Assembly (NCBI RefSeq): GCF_011745365.1
Contig: NW_024468910.1
Span: 5,133,172 to 5,197,171, forward strand
Length of the DNA: 64,000 nt
DNA from: Cryphonectria parasitica EP155
Taxonomy: Eukaryota > Ascomycota > Sordariomycetes > Diaporthales > Cryphonectriaceae
Reading direction: 5' to 3'
A program made the translations under genes and the position numbers. This document shows positions 52,432 through 62,962 of this stretch, one piece after another. The stretch's first letter is position 1; every line of letters starts with the position of its first letter. Below the pieces are notes generated by a model. That model did not search any database, was not told the DNA's origin, and saw only the letters and a program-made list of their open reading frames with translations.

Positions 52432-54258
52432 ATGGCGTCGTCTTCTGTATCCCCCTTGAATATCAAGGACGAGTTTGGAGGAGTGGGCACGGGCATCGCA
52501 TATGGTGGATCGCAGCAGCCAACCTCTACGGCCACTGCTGCAACGTCGCCGACTGACAAGTCGAGTCCCCTCAGCCTGAACTTCCTCAAGTCGCTTTCGG
52601 ACAAGAAGTTGACAAGAGACGGGCAACCGGCTAAACGGCGAGGACCAAAACCCGATAGCAAGCCTGCTCTGACAAGGAGGCAGGAATTAAACAGGCAAGC
52701 CCAGAGGTAAGAAGCACCACACATCTCCGCAGCGGCTGGCTCCAGCGCCCAAGTAATAGGGATTAGGGAGTAGCTATGACGCGCGCGCGCCGGATGCTGA
52801 CCAGTCGCCACGCCAGAACCCACCGAGAGCGCAAAGAGCTGTACATCAAGGCCTTGGAAGATGAAGTGCTCCGCCTCAAGGAGATTTTCTCAAATGTCAG
52901 CCAGGACAAAGAACGCCTGGCCGAGGAAAATCGCTCCCTGAAGGTTCTTCTTCAGCATAATGGCCTAACGCTACCCCATGCTACCGCCGCCATGATGGAC
53001 GACAACATCAGCAACCCGTCTGTCGGTCCGTACCTTGGCAGTCGCAGCCCTGCATCTGTAGCAGGTTCTACAAGCTACGGATTCCCATCCGTCTCCACGC
53101 AGCATACTGCGTACACCCCGCCGCCGGGGTCAGCGTTAAGCACAGGGCTATCGCCTGGTGGCCTCAGTCCTGTCACCCAGGCCTCTGGCCTCAGCATGCA
53201 CTCTCAGATCTCACAAGCGCCTGGGCCGCAGCGCAACCCAGGCGTAGATTATGATCAGGCGGGCATTGACTTTGTTTTAAAGTACGGAACCCCCCGGAAA
53301 GACTATCTGACTCCTCCCCCACAATAAAACAAAAACAAAAACAAAAACCAGAAAAACAAAAGCAGAAAAAGAAAATCCTCCTCCTCACCTAACCTTTCCC
53401 TTGCCCCAACCCCCCCCAAGATCTGGTCCATTGACGTCCCTTACACTGTACAGAGGCGCGAGGATCCAGTGAATGTGAGATCGACCGATGTGCCTTTCCA
53501 AAAAGTCGGTGACAATTTCAGACAGGAACGCTGTGCTGACTGCGGATTGAAATCAACCTAGGCTCGAGAGGCCGTGTATGGATCACATGCCCTGGTTACT
53601 GGAGCGTTCCAGCGCCAATGGCGGGCTTGAGCCTTGTGGGCACGCACTCATGGCATCTTGTCCTCCCGAACCCTTTCCGGAATTAACGAACGACATTCCC
53701 TTCGGCCACAGACATGGCAACCATGTGGCAGCCGCCGGCCAACCCAATCACAATGCCGGCTTCGGTCCTAATGTCAATCACAACTTCAGCAGGGGGGGTG
53801 CGAGCTCGAACACGAACACAACAACGACCACGACAGCCGTGGCATCAACGGCCATGGATGTCGATGGTGGCCCGCCGCGGACTTGGGAGCTTAGCAAAGC
53901 CGACTTGGCGACGCTGCTTGACCTGAGCCAGAAGCTGAATCTCGACGGCGAAATCACGCCGGTCATGGCATGGGGTATGGTGCTCAGCCATCCTAGGCTG
54001 GGAGAGCTGAACGAGAAGGACTGCGCGAGGCTGTCTGAGGAGCTGCGGAGCAAGGTTCGATGTTATGGGTACGTATTCCAATTCCCCCTTTTTATCTCCC
54101 TCCCTCTCTTTCCTTGTCTCCCAGGGCTTCGACAGTGAGCTAATAAGCAACAACCCAGCTTTGGTGCCGTGATGGAGGAGTTCGAGGTCCGTGATGCGCT
54201 TGCAGCCATCTTCTCGACCAAGCCGGAGGTGTCGAGCCCTCCTAGCCACCACTTCTAG
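52432..54258 (+). CDS. bZIP transcription factor
   Basis: Four exons are inferred: 52432-52706, 52817-53281, 53562-54068 and 54159-54258, giving 448 residues with all phases matching. The basic region (NRQAQRTHRERK, residues 87-98) is split by intron 1 exactly where the frame is restored. A leucine-zipper heptad region follows (about 99-135). Residues 66-85 are a basic KRRGPKPDSKP segment. The middle is Ser/Pro/Gly-rich. The C-terminal part has a cysteine-containing segment (LERPCMDHMPWLLERS and PCGH) and an ending CYGFGAVMEEFEVRDAL, found in one fungal bZIP group of Yap-like type. It should bind DNA as a dimer in the nucleus; I cannot name its target genes. Intron 2 is 280 nt with a CTGAC branch point. 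It replaces an alternative end at 53327 that would lose the conserved C terminus. Confidence 0.9.
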
Positions 54259-54701
54259 AGCACCCCCGGCATGAATGAGACTCGTGCCTTTTGTTAGAGT
54301 TTACCTTTCGTTTATATTAGTTTATGAACTGGGTTTGATGGAGGGAGAATACGCTTTTTTTGATCGAGACGCAGCGATATATGTTGTCGGAAAGCAAGAG
54401 ACTTGTGGACCTATGTATTTACTTTTTCCTCTTCTTTTCTTTTCTTCTGTGGATGTTTTCTTGATTATTTTTATCGTGCAAATGAGTACTGCATCTTGTG
54501 ACAAGTGTCCAACACGCTTAGACGGAGGGCACCCTCGGGGGGGAGGTTTAGAAAGGAAATGGGCCGAGCGGCTTTTATCAAAATTTAGAGCAGATGAATA
54601 CCTGAACAAATTGAGGCTCTCTCTTCTGTAATGCATTCATTATGCGACGACTATTGAGAACAGTAACTTCCAGAGGCTGATTAAGTCACTTCTTCACCCC
54701 C
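54259..54701. other. Convergent spacer between bZIP and carboxylesterase genes
   Basis: A 443-bp spacer, T-rich on the plus strand, that should contain both 3' untranslated regions. No gene is seen. Confidence 0.65.
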
Positions 54702-56846
54702 TTAAATAGGAATACTCTTCGCATTCGCCAGCCAAAACGCACACCTGCTCTGTAAGATGGGCATGGACTGGGTGCGGAAGCCATCGGGGGCTGTTATGAA
54801 CTGTAGGCCGGTCGTCAGGTCTGGCACGCCGGGTGTGGAGTCGTTTGTGAGCTATTTTTATTTCAAGGAAGTGTTAATTTTGTTCGTCGTCTTCTTTTGA
54901 ACGGGGACTGGTCACGTTCTCTCACCTTGTGGGCGTTTGGGTCGCCAGTCTCAAAGAAACTTGCTATTGCCCCGGTGTACCCGTAGTAGCGCAGGAGCTG
55001 GGTTGGATCGGAGGTGTCGATGGTATTCCACTGTGGTTCATATTCATTCCATCATCAATTCATAGCTTGAAGAGAGGGGAGGAGAAGGTATGCAGAAGCA
55101 AGAAAGAAGGCCTTGTACATACCAAACAAAGGGTGCTGTACCCAGGTTCTAAACAAAGGTAGGGCTCATCACTCCCCTATTCGATTGGTATGCAGGTTAG
55201 CCGAAGAAGAAGAAGAAGAAGAAGAAGAAGAAGAAGAAGAAGAAGAAGAAGAAGAAGAAGAAGAAGAAGAAGAAGAAGAAGAAGAAGAAGAAGACCCCTC
55301 AACAACATTTACTGACATGGTTTGCAGGCGGAACTGTCCATTGCGCCAAATAGCCCGTCCCAGGGGCTGTAGAAGCTATCCAGTACGCGGGACAGGCCAG
55401 CACCAGATCACGATAAAGGTACGACGCCCTCCCAAAGGTCGTGTTCCAGCTCCAGCCCGCAACGTCCGTGGTCCCCTCGGCCGGGTAGAGCTGCTTCACG
55501 GCAGTCGTCTGGGTCGCATTGAGGCGCGGCAGGAGATCCGCAAGCCAGGCGTCGAACCCAGCGGCGGTGCCATTGTAAGGCAATGGTCCGGTACCAAGCC
55601 CACCATCCGCGCCGTCGCCAATGCCATCCAAACTATCATCAAGGAGAAGCGACGGGTCGACGAAGCTCTCGCCCTCGTTGGCGTTGAACAGGGCAAACAC
55701 CAGGTCCGCGTTCAGAGTCCTTGCCGACACCGCCGAGGTCAGAGTCTGGGTGAGGAAACTGCCGTCGAGGACGGGCGCCCACACGTAGCCGGGGTACATG
55801 TACGCGTTCTCGAGGGCGGCGCTCGCGGCGGTGAGGATGCGCAGGTCGAGGTTGCGCATGCACTCCACCGTGCTGACCTCGGCCCCGTTGCCGGAGTTGG
55901 GACGGGCGCCTCTGCGGCAGCCTGTGAGGGTTACAAAGTCATCGTAGACGGCCTCGGCCTCTGGGTCGTTGTAGGCGTAGGTGTGGGGCCAGAAGGGACT
56001 GCTTGCTACGACCCTCCTGAATAGAGTTTCTCCTCCTCCTCCTCCTCCTCCTCCGCTGGTGCTGTTAGTGCTGCTACTGCTGCTGCTGCTGCTGCGGCTG
56101 CCTTTCTCATTCGCGGCGAGCGCATGTGCGATCACCGACCCGCCGCCGGCCGACTGCCCAAAGATGGTGACGTTGTGCGGATCGCCGCCGAAATTGGCAA
56201 TGTGGCTCTGCACCCACTGCAGGGCAGCCCGCTGGTCCAGCAGCCCTGGGTTCAAGGCGGCTTGCGGGTCATCGTACATGGCCTGCCCGGGAAGAAAGCC
56301 CAGGGCGCCGAGGCGGTAGTTGGGGTAGACGAGGACGAAGTTGTTGTCTGTGGAGCTGACGTTGAGGGCTGGGTAGCCAAAGGGCGAGAGCTGGTTGAGA
56401 CTGGGTGCGCTGCCTGCGTACATGTAGGCGCCGCCGTGGAAGACGACGACGACGGGGCGGAGGGTGTCGTTGGCGTTCCAGGGACGGGTGTAGATGCCCA
56501 GGTAGAGGCAGTCCTCGGAGCCGGAGCCGTCGGGGAGGGGACAGTTGGGGAGGGTCTGGTTTGTATTGTAGATTTGAAGGGAGGAAGAGGAGGAATTGGT
56601 GTAGGGGGGAAGTGGTTGAGGGGGACTGAAGCGGTTGGGTGGGGCGGTAGAGGCGGCAAAGGGGATGCGGCGGTAGATGGTTATGTTGAAGTCGGCTGCG
56701 TAGACGCCAGAGAGGGTGATGTTGGGGAGAGTAATGATGGGAGCGTCATAAACGTGGGTGAGGGTGGTGATGTTGGAGAGAAGGTTGAGGAACAGATGAA
56801 GGAGGAAGAGGAAGAAACTCTCGTCGGTGCTGGCTCTGGGGGCCAT
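54702..56846 (-). CDS. Type-B carboxylesterase/lipase (alpha/beta hydrolase), probably secreted
   Basis: Exons 56846-55317, 55030-54926 and 54851-54702 give about 594 residues, in phase. A hydrophobic stretch near residues 11-24 fits a signal peptide or anchor. Family features are EDCLYLGIYTRP, the oxyanion segment VVFHGGAY, the nucleophile elbow GQSAGG (S232), and the acid in NEGE (E391). The last two exons carry GYTGAIASFFETGDPNAHK and LTNDSTPGVPDL, typical of fungal cholinesterase-like enzymes. The likely catalytic His is H510, the last codon of exon 1. Several Asn-x-Ser/Thr sites suit a secreted glycoprotein. A Ser, Thr and Gly run (about residues 245-275) comes from in-frame microsatellites. 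The substrate is unknown. The 286-nt first intron contains a long GAA/TTC repeat; its donor is non-standard (GTCAGT) and a tiny extra exon cannot be excluded. Confidence 0.88.
55203..55294 (-). repeat. Long (GAA)n/(TTC)n repeat inside an esterase intron
   Basis: About 30 uninterrupted GAA units on the plus strand, so TTC on the sense strand of the minus-strand esterase gene. It fills about a third of the 286-nt intron and starts about 22 nt after the donor. Pure GAA/TTC tracts can form triplex DNA. Confidence 0.95.
56029..56100 (-). repeat. In-frame trinucleotide repeats in the esterase gene
   Basis: A CCT run (56029-56054) and a CTG run (56074-56100) on the plus strand encode Gly and Ser runs in the esterase, between the nucleophile and the acid residue. 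They probably form a surface loop. Confidence 0.88.
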
Positions 56847-58632
56847 CCTGTCATTTAGACAGAGAGGACAACAGGGTCGTCCACTCGCTAGAACTTGTAA
56901 CGAAAAGGATGACGAGGTTTTACTAGAGGGTGAAAAAGTGTAACTATAAGTGCAAGTATAAGTGTGCATATGTGTTGGGCTCTTCTTGCATTTTTCTACA
57001 CAATTGTAATTCCTACAGGACCTTTGGCCCGTTATATAGTATTCTCAGAAGTGATGGTAAACTTCAGGGTGGTTGGTCACCTGGTTTAGAAAAGGAAATT
57101 CTTTGGCATTGGTCTTGGGAGGGGGGGGGGGGAGGGATTGTGGTTTTATCTTTGTCTCCACCATGATTGAAGAAATACATCTCATGTTCTTTTCTATACA
57201 CTGCATGTTATGCTAAGGGGGAATATAGGAGTCTCACCATACCTTTGCCTAAAGGGATTGCAACATCTGATTCTAACACATCCCTTTGCAAACACACGTG
57301 CACTCTTCCAAAGAGCCTTGATTGTGGCTGGAGGCTAGGGGTGCAAAGAGGGGAAAACACCCCTTGATATACAGATTATCATTTATGACAAGTGACTGCT
57401 TGTTCATTTTCCTGTTCTTCTTCTTTGGACAAGGTAATGGCTTCATGAGTTTGCTTTGAGGTTGTGTTGAGTCAGAAAGGATCACATAATTACCGTATAA
57501 CATGCTTCTCGGGACTGCTAATTGTTTACTGACTCAATTCATGATGTGGTTTGAATATTTTCCCATGTCACATCTTCCATGAGTATTGATTTTCTGCATG
57601 TATGTATCTAAATTGTTCGTGATTACTGGAGCGAGGGTGATGTGCACCGACCCCCCGCTGTGGCTCCCAACCACCCTGATGCATGCACTCAAGAACCCCC
57701 TTCTTCTCCGTGCCCTCCCCTCCACCATATCGGTCTCACACAAAGGAGAGGAGGAGCTGACCTCTTGCTGCATGCTGGAAGGTAGGTCGGGTATGCAATC
57801 CGAATTGTTCCATGATTCTGGACAGAAAACCTAAACACCACAGCGGAGCATCATGGGCAATTAAATAATTTACCTACGACATTCCCTGGGATCGATGCCA
57901 CTTCTTTTGAATGAAACAATTGAACTTCTCCCCTAGCACCTCATTCATATCTGCAGATATAGGTATCCTCATAAGGATGAATTGTAAATTTCAGCCAAGT
58001 TTTTGACATGTCGCCTAATTACCTGCAAGTAATTAATTCTTGTCAGCAACATCGCCATGCTTACACAAATTTGTATTTGCTTTTGATTTTGTCTTGAACA
58101 AGGTATAATGTAATTTCTTTGCTTCTCTCTTTGAAATAAACCACAGTGTATTACAGACCTACAGAGCATAAGCTCGTACTCTGCGGTTTGTGTCCAAGTC
58201 TCCAAAAGCAAAGAGAGTGTGCGTGCGAGATTGTATATCTCAGGCCAGCTTGTATGTGGTTTGACTACATGATATCCAGACAGCAGGGTTAGGGGTATAG
58301 TGGACACTCGCAGGCCCTGTTGTATTTACGGTGTACTCGACTGTTAGCTTAGTATGAATAGGCAGCCAGTTTAGCGCCAGTAGTGCTGTACTGCATCGCC
58401 CGCGTGACTTCGCGTAAAGAGGTGGCCCAAGCGTTCCGCGTCAACCCCATCGAACGTCACGACTTTTCGGCTTTGATCTTTGTCATGGGGAGGAGTTGTG
58501 TGCCGCCTTCTTGGCCTGAGTGCTCCGCTAACCAGTTGCTTCTCCTTTCATTTTTGTTGTCTTGAACCACTCCATGCGGTACCTCTTCTGCCCACCCCAC
58601 AACCGAAAGGAACCACGACAAAATTATGCACG
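56847..58632. other. Divergent spacer between esterase and PSO2
   Basis: This 1.8-kb spacer is more AT-rich than most of the window, holds a G run near 57120, and must contain two promoters. I see no gene; open frames up to about 110 codons carry no known motif. Confidence 0.6.
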
Positions 58633-58876
58633 ATGGCGCCCGCCAAAACGAGTAGAGCATCCAAGCCGGCGCGCCCCGCGCCCAGACCTGCCTTGTCCAA
58701 GACGCCCAAGAAGCGGGACAGCGTCACGAATAAGAGCATCCTCAGTTTTTTCCACAAGGTCGATCGCCCCGAGGAGTCAATGTTCATCGATGGTGATACC
58801 CCATCAGTGGTACAGCAGCCCCGTTCAAATGAAGATGACGACGACGATATATATGGGGCCAACGACCCGGCGCTAG
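58574..58876 (+). promoter_or_regulatory. Upstream ATGs overlapping the PSO2 start
   Basis: Two ATGs lie just before the PSO2 start at 58633, out of frame with it. The one at 58574 opens a 100-codon frame that runs 240 bases into PSO2. The one at 58626 opens a nine-codon frame ending at 58655. If they are in the transcript they would lower PSO2 translation. If transcription starts after 58626 they have no role. Confidence 0.4.
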
Positions 58877-61551
58877 AAGAGAGGTACAATGAAGCACAGG
58901 TGCCGAGCAAGAGGAGGAAGTTGAGTGACGCTAGCGATGGGTTCAACAATAGTCTAGAGCCTTTACCCTCAGAAAGACAAGTAAAGCCACAGCTCGAGGA
59001 GACGCCGCGATCCAAGCCTCCGCTCCCTAAGAAGAAGCCTTTCAAAGGGCCATTCCTGGACGACTCGTCGGACTCTGAGGAAGAGGAGGAGGACCATGAG
59101 ACGATGCCAAATATACGATCCAGCGTGCCAAAGGCAGATGATGAGGACGTGAAACATCCAGCAGAAGAAGAGCAGGCAGTATGGAAAACCACCACCAACA
59201 CCACCACACCCACCACGTCTGCGCATGAGGAGCCCTCGGGGCCAGATCTAACCCCTGCGCCTGCCCCAGAAGACCCAGCCTGCGAAACCCTTCCGCCCCC
59301 ACTGAAACACGAGATGTCGACGAATGGAGACTACGGCGAGTTCGACGACCTGGACGACGAGTTGGACGATGACTCGTTCGAGGGAGAAGAGCTGCGTGAA
59401 ATGCGTTTCATGAAGGCACAGGCCCGGCTTGAGGCCGAAGAGGCCGGTGTCGACAGCTGCGATGATGGGTTTGAGACGCTCATGGAGGATGATGGCATGA
59501 CTGAGAGCTGTCCAATATGCAGTGCCAGCCTCGTCGGCATCACACCAGATGAAGCTACGGTTCATGTCAACTCATGCTTGGATGGCAATCCGACACCGCT
59601 GCCCTCCAAGAAGCCCCTAGGGTCTCCACCGCAGTCGCAAAAACCGAGATCAAAGCCCGAGATCAAACAAGAGGACGAGGTTCTCGTCTCGATGCCAGAA
59701 GTAGGCAAGCGTTTCGCTCGTGCTGCCGTCGCTCGCCCGGGCCAGGCAAACCCGATATCGATCGGTGAAGGAGGACCAGGTGCCGGCAGCGGGTCTGCTT
59801 CTGCCTTCTCGAAATTGATGTCGGGCCATGCTGAGGACGCAGCATGGGCTACAGCAGCGGCAGCCGAGAATGCCTCTCGAGGCAAGCCAGCGTACCAGAG
59901 GACCTGCCCGTTCTACAAGATCATGCCCGGCTTTCACATCTGCGTGGATGCATTCCGCTATGGCGCCGTGAAGGGGTGTCGTGCGTATTTCCTCAGCCAT
60001 TTCCACAGCGACCACTACATCGGTCTGACGGCGAACTGGACCCACGGGCCAATATATTGCAGCAGGGTGACTGGGAGTCTCGTCAAGTCACAGCTCAAGA
60101 CGGCAGAGAAGTACGTCGTTGAGCTAGAGTTCGAGGAGAAGGTCCCTGTGCCCGGGACAGACGGAGTCTCGGTGACCATGATACCTGCCAACCACTGCCC
60201 AGGGAGCTCTCTGTTTCTTTTCGAGAAGTCCGTCTTGAGCCCAAACGCCCACGCCAATTCCAAGGAGAAGAACAGGGTGCAACGCATTCTGCACTGCGGC
60301 GACTTCCGGGCCTGTCCTGCCCACATTGAGCACCCCCAGCTGAAGCCGGAGACTGTTGACGCCCTGGGGAAGATGAAGCAGCAGAAGATCGACGTGTGCT
60401 ACCTCGACACAACGTATCTCAACCCAAGGTACTCGTTCCCGCCACAGACGGATGTGATCCGAGCATGTGCCCAGCTCTGCCTTGAGCTGGACTCGACGCT
60501 CAGGGAAGAGAACGAGACCGACTGGCACAACGTTCTACGTCGGCGCGAGGGTAAAGGCATCGGAAATAACGATACCGTAAGCCGATTCTTCGTCGCGGCC
60601 ACCGACAAGGCCACCGACGCCAAAGATTCCGATTCGGCGGCCCCTGCGCAAGCCGAAGCGACGGCCACAACACCCCCCAACGCCCTCAGCGTCCTGGGCC
60701 AACAAGCCAGGGCCAACCGCAACCGCCTCCTCGTCGTCTGTGGTACCTACAGCATCGGCAAAGAGCGAATCTGTAAAGTCATCGCCCTTGCCCTCAAGAC
60801 TAAGATCTTTGCCAGTCCGGCCAAGATCCGGATCTGCTCACAGTTAGGCGACCCGGAGCTGACGAGCCTGATGACCAACAATCCACACGAGGCACAGGTC
60901 CACATGCAGATGCTGATGGAGATCCGCGCCGAGACGCTCGCCGAGTACTTAGACCACTACCGCCCGCACTTTGGCCGCGTCATCGGGTTTCGCCCCTCGG
61001 GCTGGAACTATCGACCGTCCCTGGCCAACAACGGCGGTAGGTCTGGGTCCGCAGCCCAGGTCACGGCCAACACGCCGCCCACCTCCGTGCCGACCACGCA
61101 GATCCTCCACGGGCCGGCGTGGCGCACGCGCTTCGGCCCGCGCGACCTGGTGCCGCAGCAGGGAAGCTCGCGGGAGGCCATGTGTTTCGGCGTGCCCTAC
61201 AGCGAGCACAGCAGCTTCCGGGAGCTGATGCTGTTTGTCATGGCGCTGCGGATCGAGAAGATTGTGCCGACGGTGAATGTGGGCAGCGAGCCTAGCAGGC
61301 GCAGGATGAAGGGCTGGACGGATCGGTGGCTGAGCGAACGGCGGAGGGGAGGTGTGTTGAGAATTGTTATGGAGGGAGGGGATGGTGGGGAGGGGGAGGA
61401 CGATGTACCGCTGGAGGGCGCCGATGGGGAGGCCAGGGATGAGGATGAAGAGGAGAAGGAGGAGGGCGAGAAAACTAGACGTGCCCAAGAGAAGAATAAG
61501 GTCGCCATGTGGGATGGGAAAGACGGACGAGGCGGTGCAGTGCATTGGTAG
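58633..61551 (+). CDS. PSO2: DNA interstrand crosslink repair nuclease Pso2/Snm1
   Basis: A single exon of 972 residues. A PIP-box-like KSILSFF is at 34-40. Acidic low-complexity sequence follows. A UBZ4-type zinc finger has C293, C296, H311 and C315. The metallo-beta-lactamase fold has SHFHSDH (H456, H458, D460, H461), NHCPG (H521), HCGDFR (D557) and DTTYLN (D592). The beta-CASP/DRMBL part runs to about residue 885, with PYSEHSSF (H859) near its end. Snm1/Pso2 is a nuclear 5'-3' exonuclease that clears DNA around crosslinks. The metal-binding residues I can identify are present, so the enzyme should be active. An alternative longer start would need a non-ATG codon and is not used. The C-terminal tail (about 900-972) is Glu/Lys/Gly-rich. 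The gene is divergent from the esterase and convergent with LSM2. Confidence 0.97.
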   Translation: MAPAKTSRASKPARPAPRPALSKTPKKRDSVTNKSILSFFHKVDRPEESMFIDGDTPSVVQQPRSNEDDDDDIYGANDPALEERYNEAQVPSKRRKLSDASDGFNNSLEPLPSERQVKPQLEETPRSKPPLPKKKPFKGPFLDDSSDSEEEEEDHETMPNIRSSVPKADDEDVKHPAEEEQAVWKTTTNTTTPTTSAHEEPSGPDLTPAPAPEDPACETLPPPLKHEMSTNGDYGEFDDLDDELDDDSFEGEELREMRFMKAQARLEAEEAGVDSCDDGFETLMEDDGMTESCPICSASLVGITPDEATVHVNSCLDGNPTPLPSKKPLGSPPQSQKPRSKPEIKQEDEVLVSMPEVGKRFARAAVARPGQANPISIGEGGPGAGSGSASAFSKLMSGHAEDAAWATAAAAENASRGKPAYQRTCPFYKIMPGFHICVDAFRYGAVKGCRAYFLSHFHSDHYIGLTANWTHGPIYCSRVTGSLVKSQLKTAEKYVVELEFEEKVPVPGTDGVSVTMIPANHCPGSSLFLFEKSVLSPNAHANSKEKNRVQRILHCGDFRACPAHIEHPQLKPETVDALGKMKQQKIDVCYLDTTYLNPRYSFPPQTDVIRACAQLCLELDSTLREENETDWHNVLRRREGKGIGNNDTVSRFFVAATDKATDAKDSDSAAPAQAEATATTPPNALSVLGQQARANRNRLLVVCGTYSIGKERICKVIALALKTKIFASPAKIRICSQLGDPELTSLMTNNPHEAQVHMQMLMEIRAETLAEYLDHYRPHFGRVIGFRPSGWNYRPSLANNGGRSGSAAQVTANTPPTSVPTTQILHGPAWRTRFGPRDLVPQQGSSREAMCFGVPYSEHSSFRELMLFVMALRIEKIVPTVNVGSEPSRRRMKGWTDRWLSERRRGGVLRIVMEGGDGGEGEDDVPLEGADGEARDEDEEEKEEGEKTRRAQEKNKVAMWDGKDGRGGAVHW

Positions 61552-62104
61552 TGATGACTACGGTCGCCAGTGAGGCTTTCTTGGATTATATAGCCAGGAA
61601 AGGCACTCTCGCACCCTCATGATGATAGGCTTTGGAAATCGTGTCAATCGAGAGATCAATGCACATTTGACTCGAAGCGCACCAAGCGCAAAATTCACAG
61701 AATCGTTCTGCAAGAGATCAGTTTCTGGGCGTGGTTTGTTTCTTTCTTTCTTCCTTTTTCTTGCCTTCTACTCTGGGTATTTTCTCGTGTCCGCAGGCCC
61801 AGTACGCTTACGTCGTCCTATGCTCAGTAACAAGTAGGCCACCATCATCTGGCACCACCAAAAAACCTCTCAGATCTCATCACTATCCCCGCTGCCCCTT
61901 AGCAATCGGAATCTTCCCCTCGCCCGCACCCACCACCTCGCCGTTCCCCCAAAGTCAACAAAAACCATTTGGCAATGCCGTATACCTCGAGCCCTACATC
62001 ACCAACAGACACGTTTCTCTAGATGGTCCGCCCTGTAAGGGGGGTGATCAGGTCACGATGATGTCGCCCGCGCTCTTTCCAAGGCCTTTTGTTCTCTAAG
62101 CTGC
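61552..62104. other. Convergent spacer between PSO2 and LSM2
   Basis: A 553-bp spacer, T-rich at 61735-61785, that should hold the 3' untranslated regions of both genes. Nothing else is seen. Confidence 0.65.
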
Positions 62105-62962
62105 TCATTTTGCCTTTGAAGCTTGGTTCTGAGCCTCTGTGGTAAGGGTGGTTGGTTAGCAAAAACACTCTGAAACGCGTCACTCTGTGGGGGGAGAGAG
62201 AGAGAAAGAGAGAAAACAAGGCTTACCCCTCCGCGCGGCATCCTCCAGCAGCGTAACATCCACAGCACTGCTGGGCAGGTGCACGTACCGCACGACGCTC
62301 CCCCGGATAAAGACGTTCTTGACGGCGCTCAGGTGCGGGTACTTGAGCTCCTCCTGCACGGCAATGTCCTCGAGCTTGATGTTGAGGTACTGGTCGACGG
62401 ACTTGAGGGTGCCTGTGATCTTGATGTCGTTCTTGAGCTCGACGGTTACCGTTTGGTCGATGAGGGTTTTGAAAAAGCTGGTGGGGCGAAGGAGGAAAGA
62501 GTAGAGGGTTAGTCAAGATTTTCAGTTGATGGAGGGATGTCAAGAGTTATTTCCCCCCAGATTGCTGCCACCATGCCCGACTTCAAGGCACATTTCCCTC
62601 TCTTCCGCGGTTCCTCCTCTCCTTTTTAAAACCACCCCTTCCTTGACAGACGCACTCGCGGGCCCCAGCAGCATTTCATCCCCTTCGGAGCATCCGCATT
62701 CTGATCCCTTTCCCCTCCTCTTGCCACAACACCAGCGTTCTTTCAATGCAGAGAGAACTCTCTGGCCCTAGGCCCTTCTTCCGCCTCCCAGTCACTTCCT
62801 CACCCCATCCCGTCCCAAACTCATCTACCAAAGCCAGAACAAACAAAGACACGGCTCTAGATTCACACAGGGCTTCCATGAGGGAAAAAAACAAGGGGGG
62901 GGGGGAAAGATCCTCCGTCCCCTATGCTTTGACTCCGCACCAACTCACCTGAAGAACAACAT
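62105..62962 (-). CDS. LSM2: U6 snRNA-associated Sm-like protein LSm2
   Basis: Three exons: 62962-62949 (14 nt), 62477-62227 and 62136-62105 (32 nt), giving 98 residues. The N terminus MLFFSFFKTL and the Sm1 (VELKNDIKITGTLKSVDQ) and Sm2 (VKNVFIRGSVVRYV) motifs match yeast Lsm2. The last exon supplies a short tail ending QASKAK. It is preceded by a GCTAAC branch point and fits in phase, whereas nearer acceptors give an immediate stop. LSm2 is part of the LSm2-8 ring on U6 snRNA in the nucleus and of the LSm1-7 ring in cytoplasmic mRNA decay. The first intron is 471 nt, long for this genome, and contains a G run near 62897. The start has a microsatellite about 28 bases upstream. Confidence 0.96.

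Noticed and set aside
53282..53327. bZIP gene ending at 53327 as a shorter protein
   Set aside because: A donor at 53282 and an acceptor at 53561 join in phase to a conserved C-terminal region, so the stop at 53327 lies in an intron.
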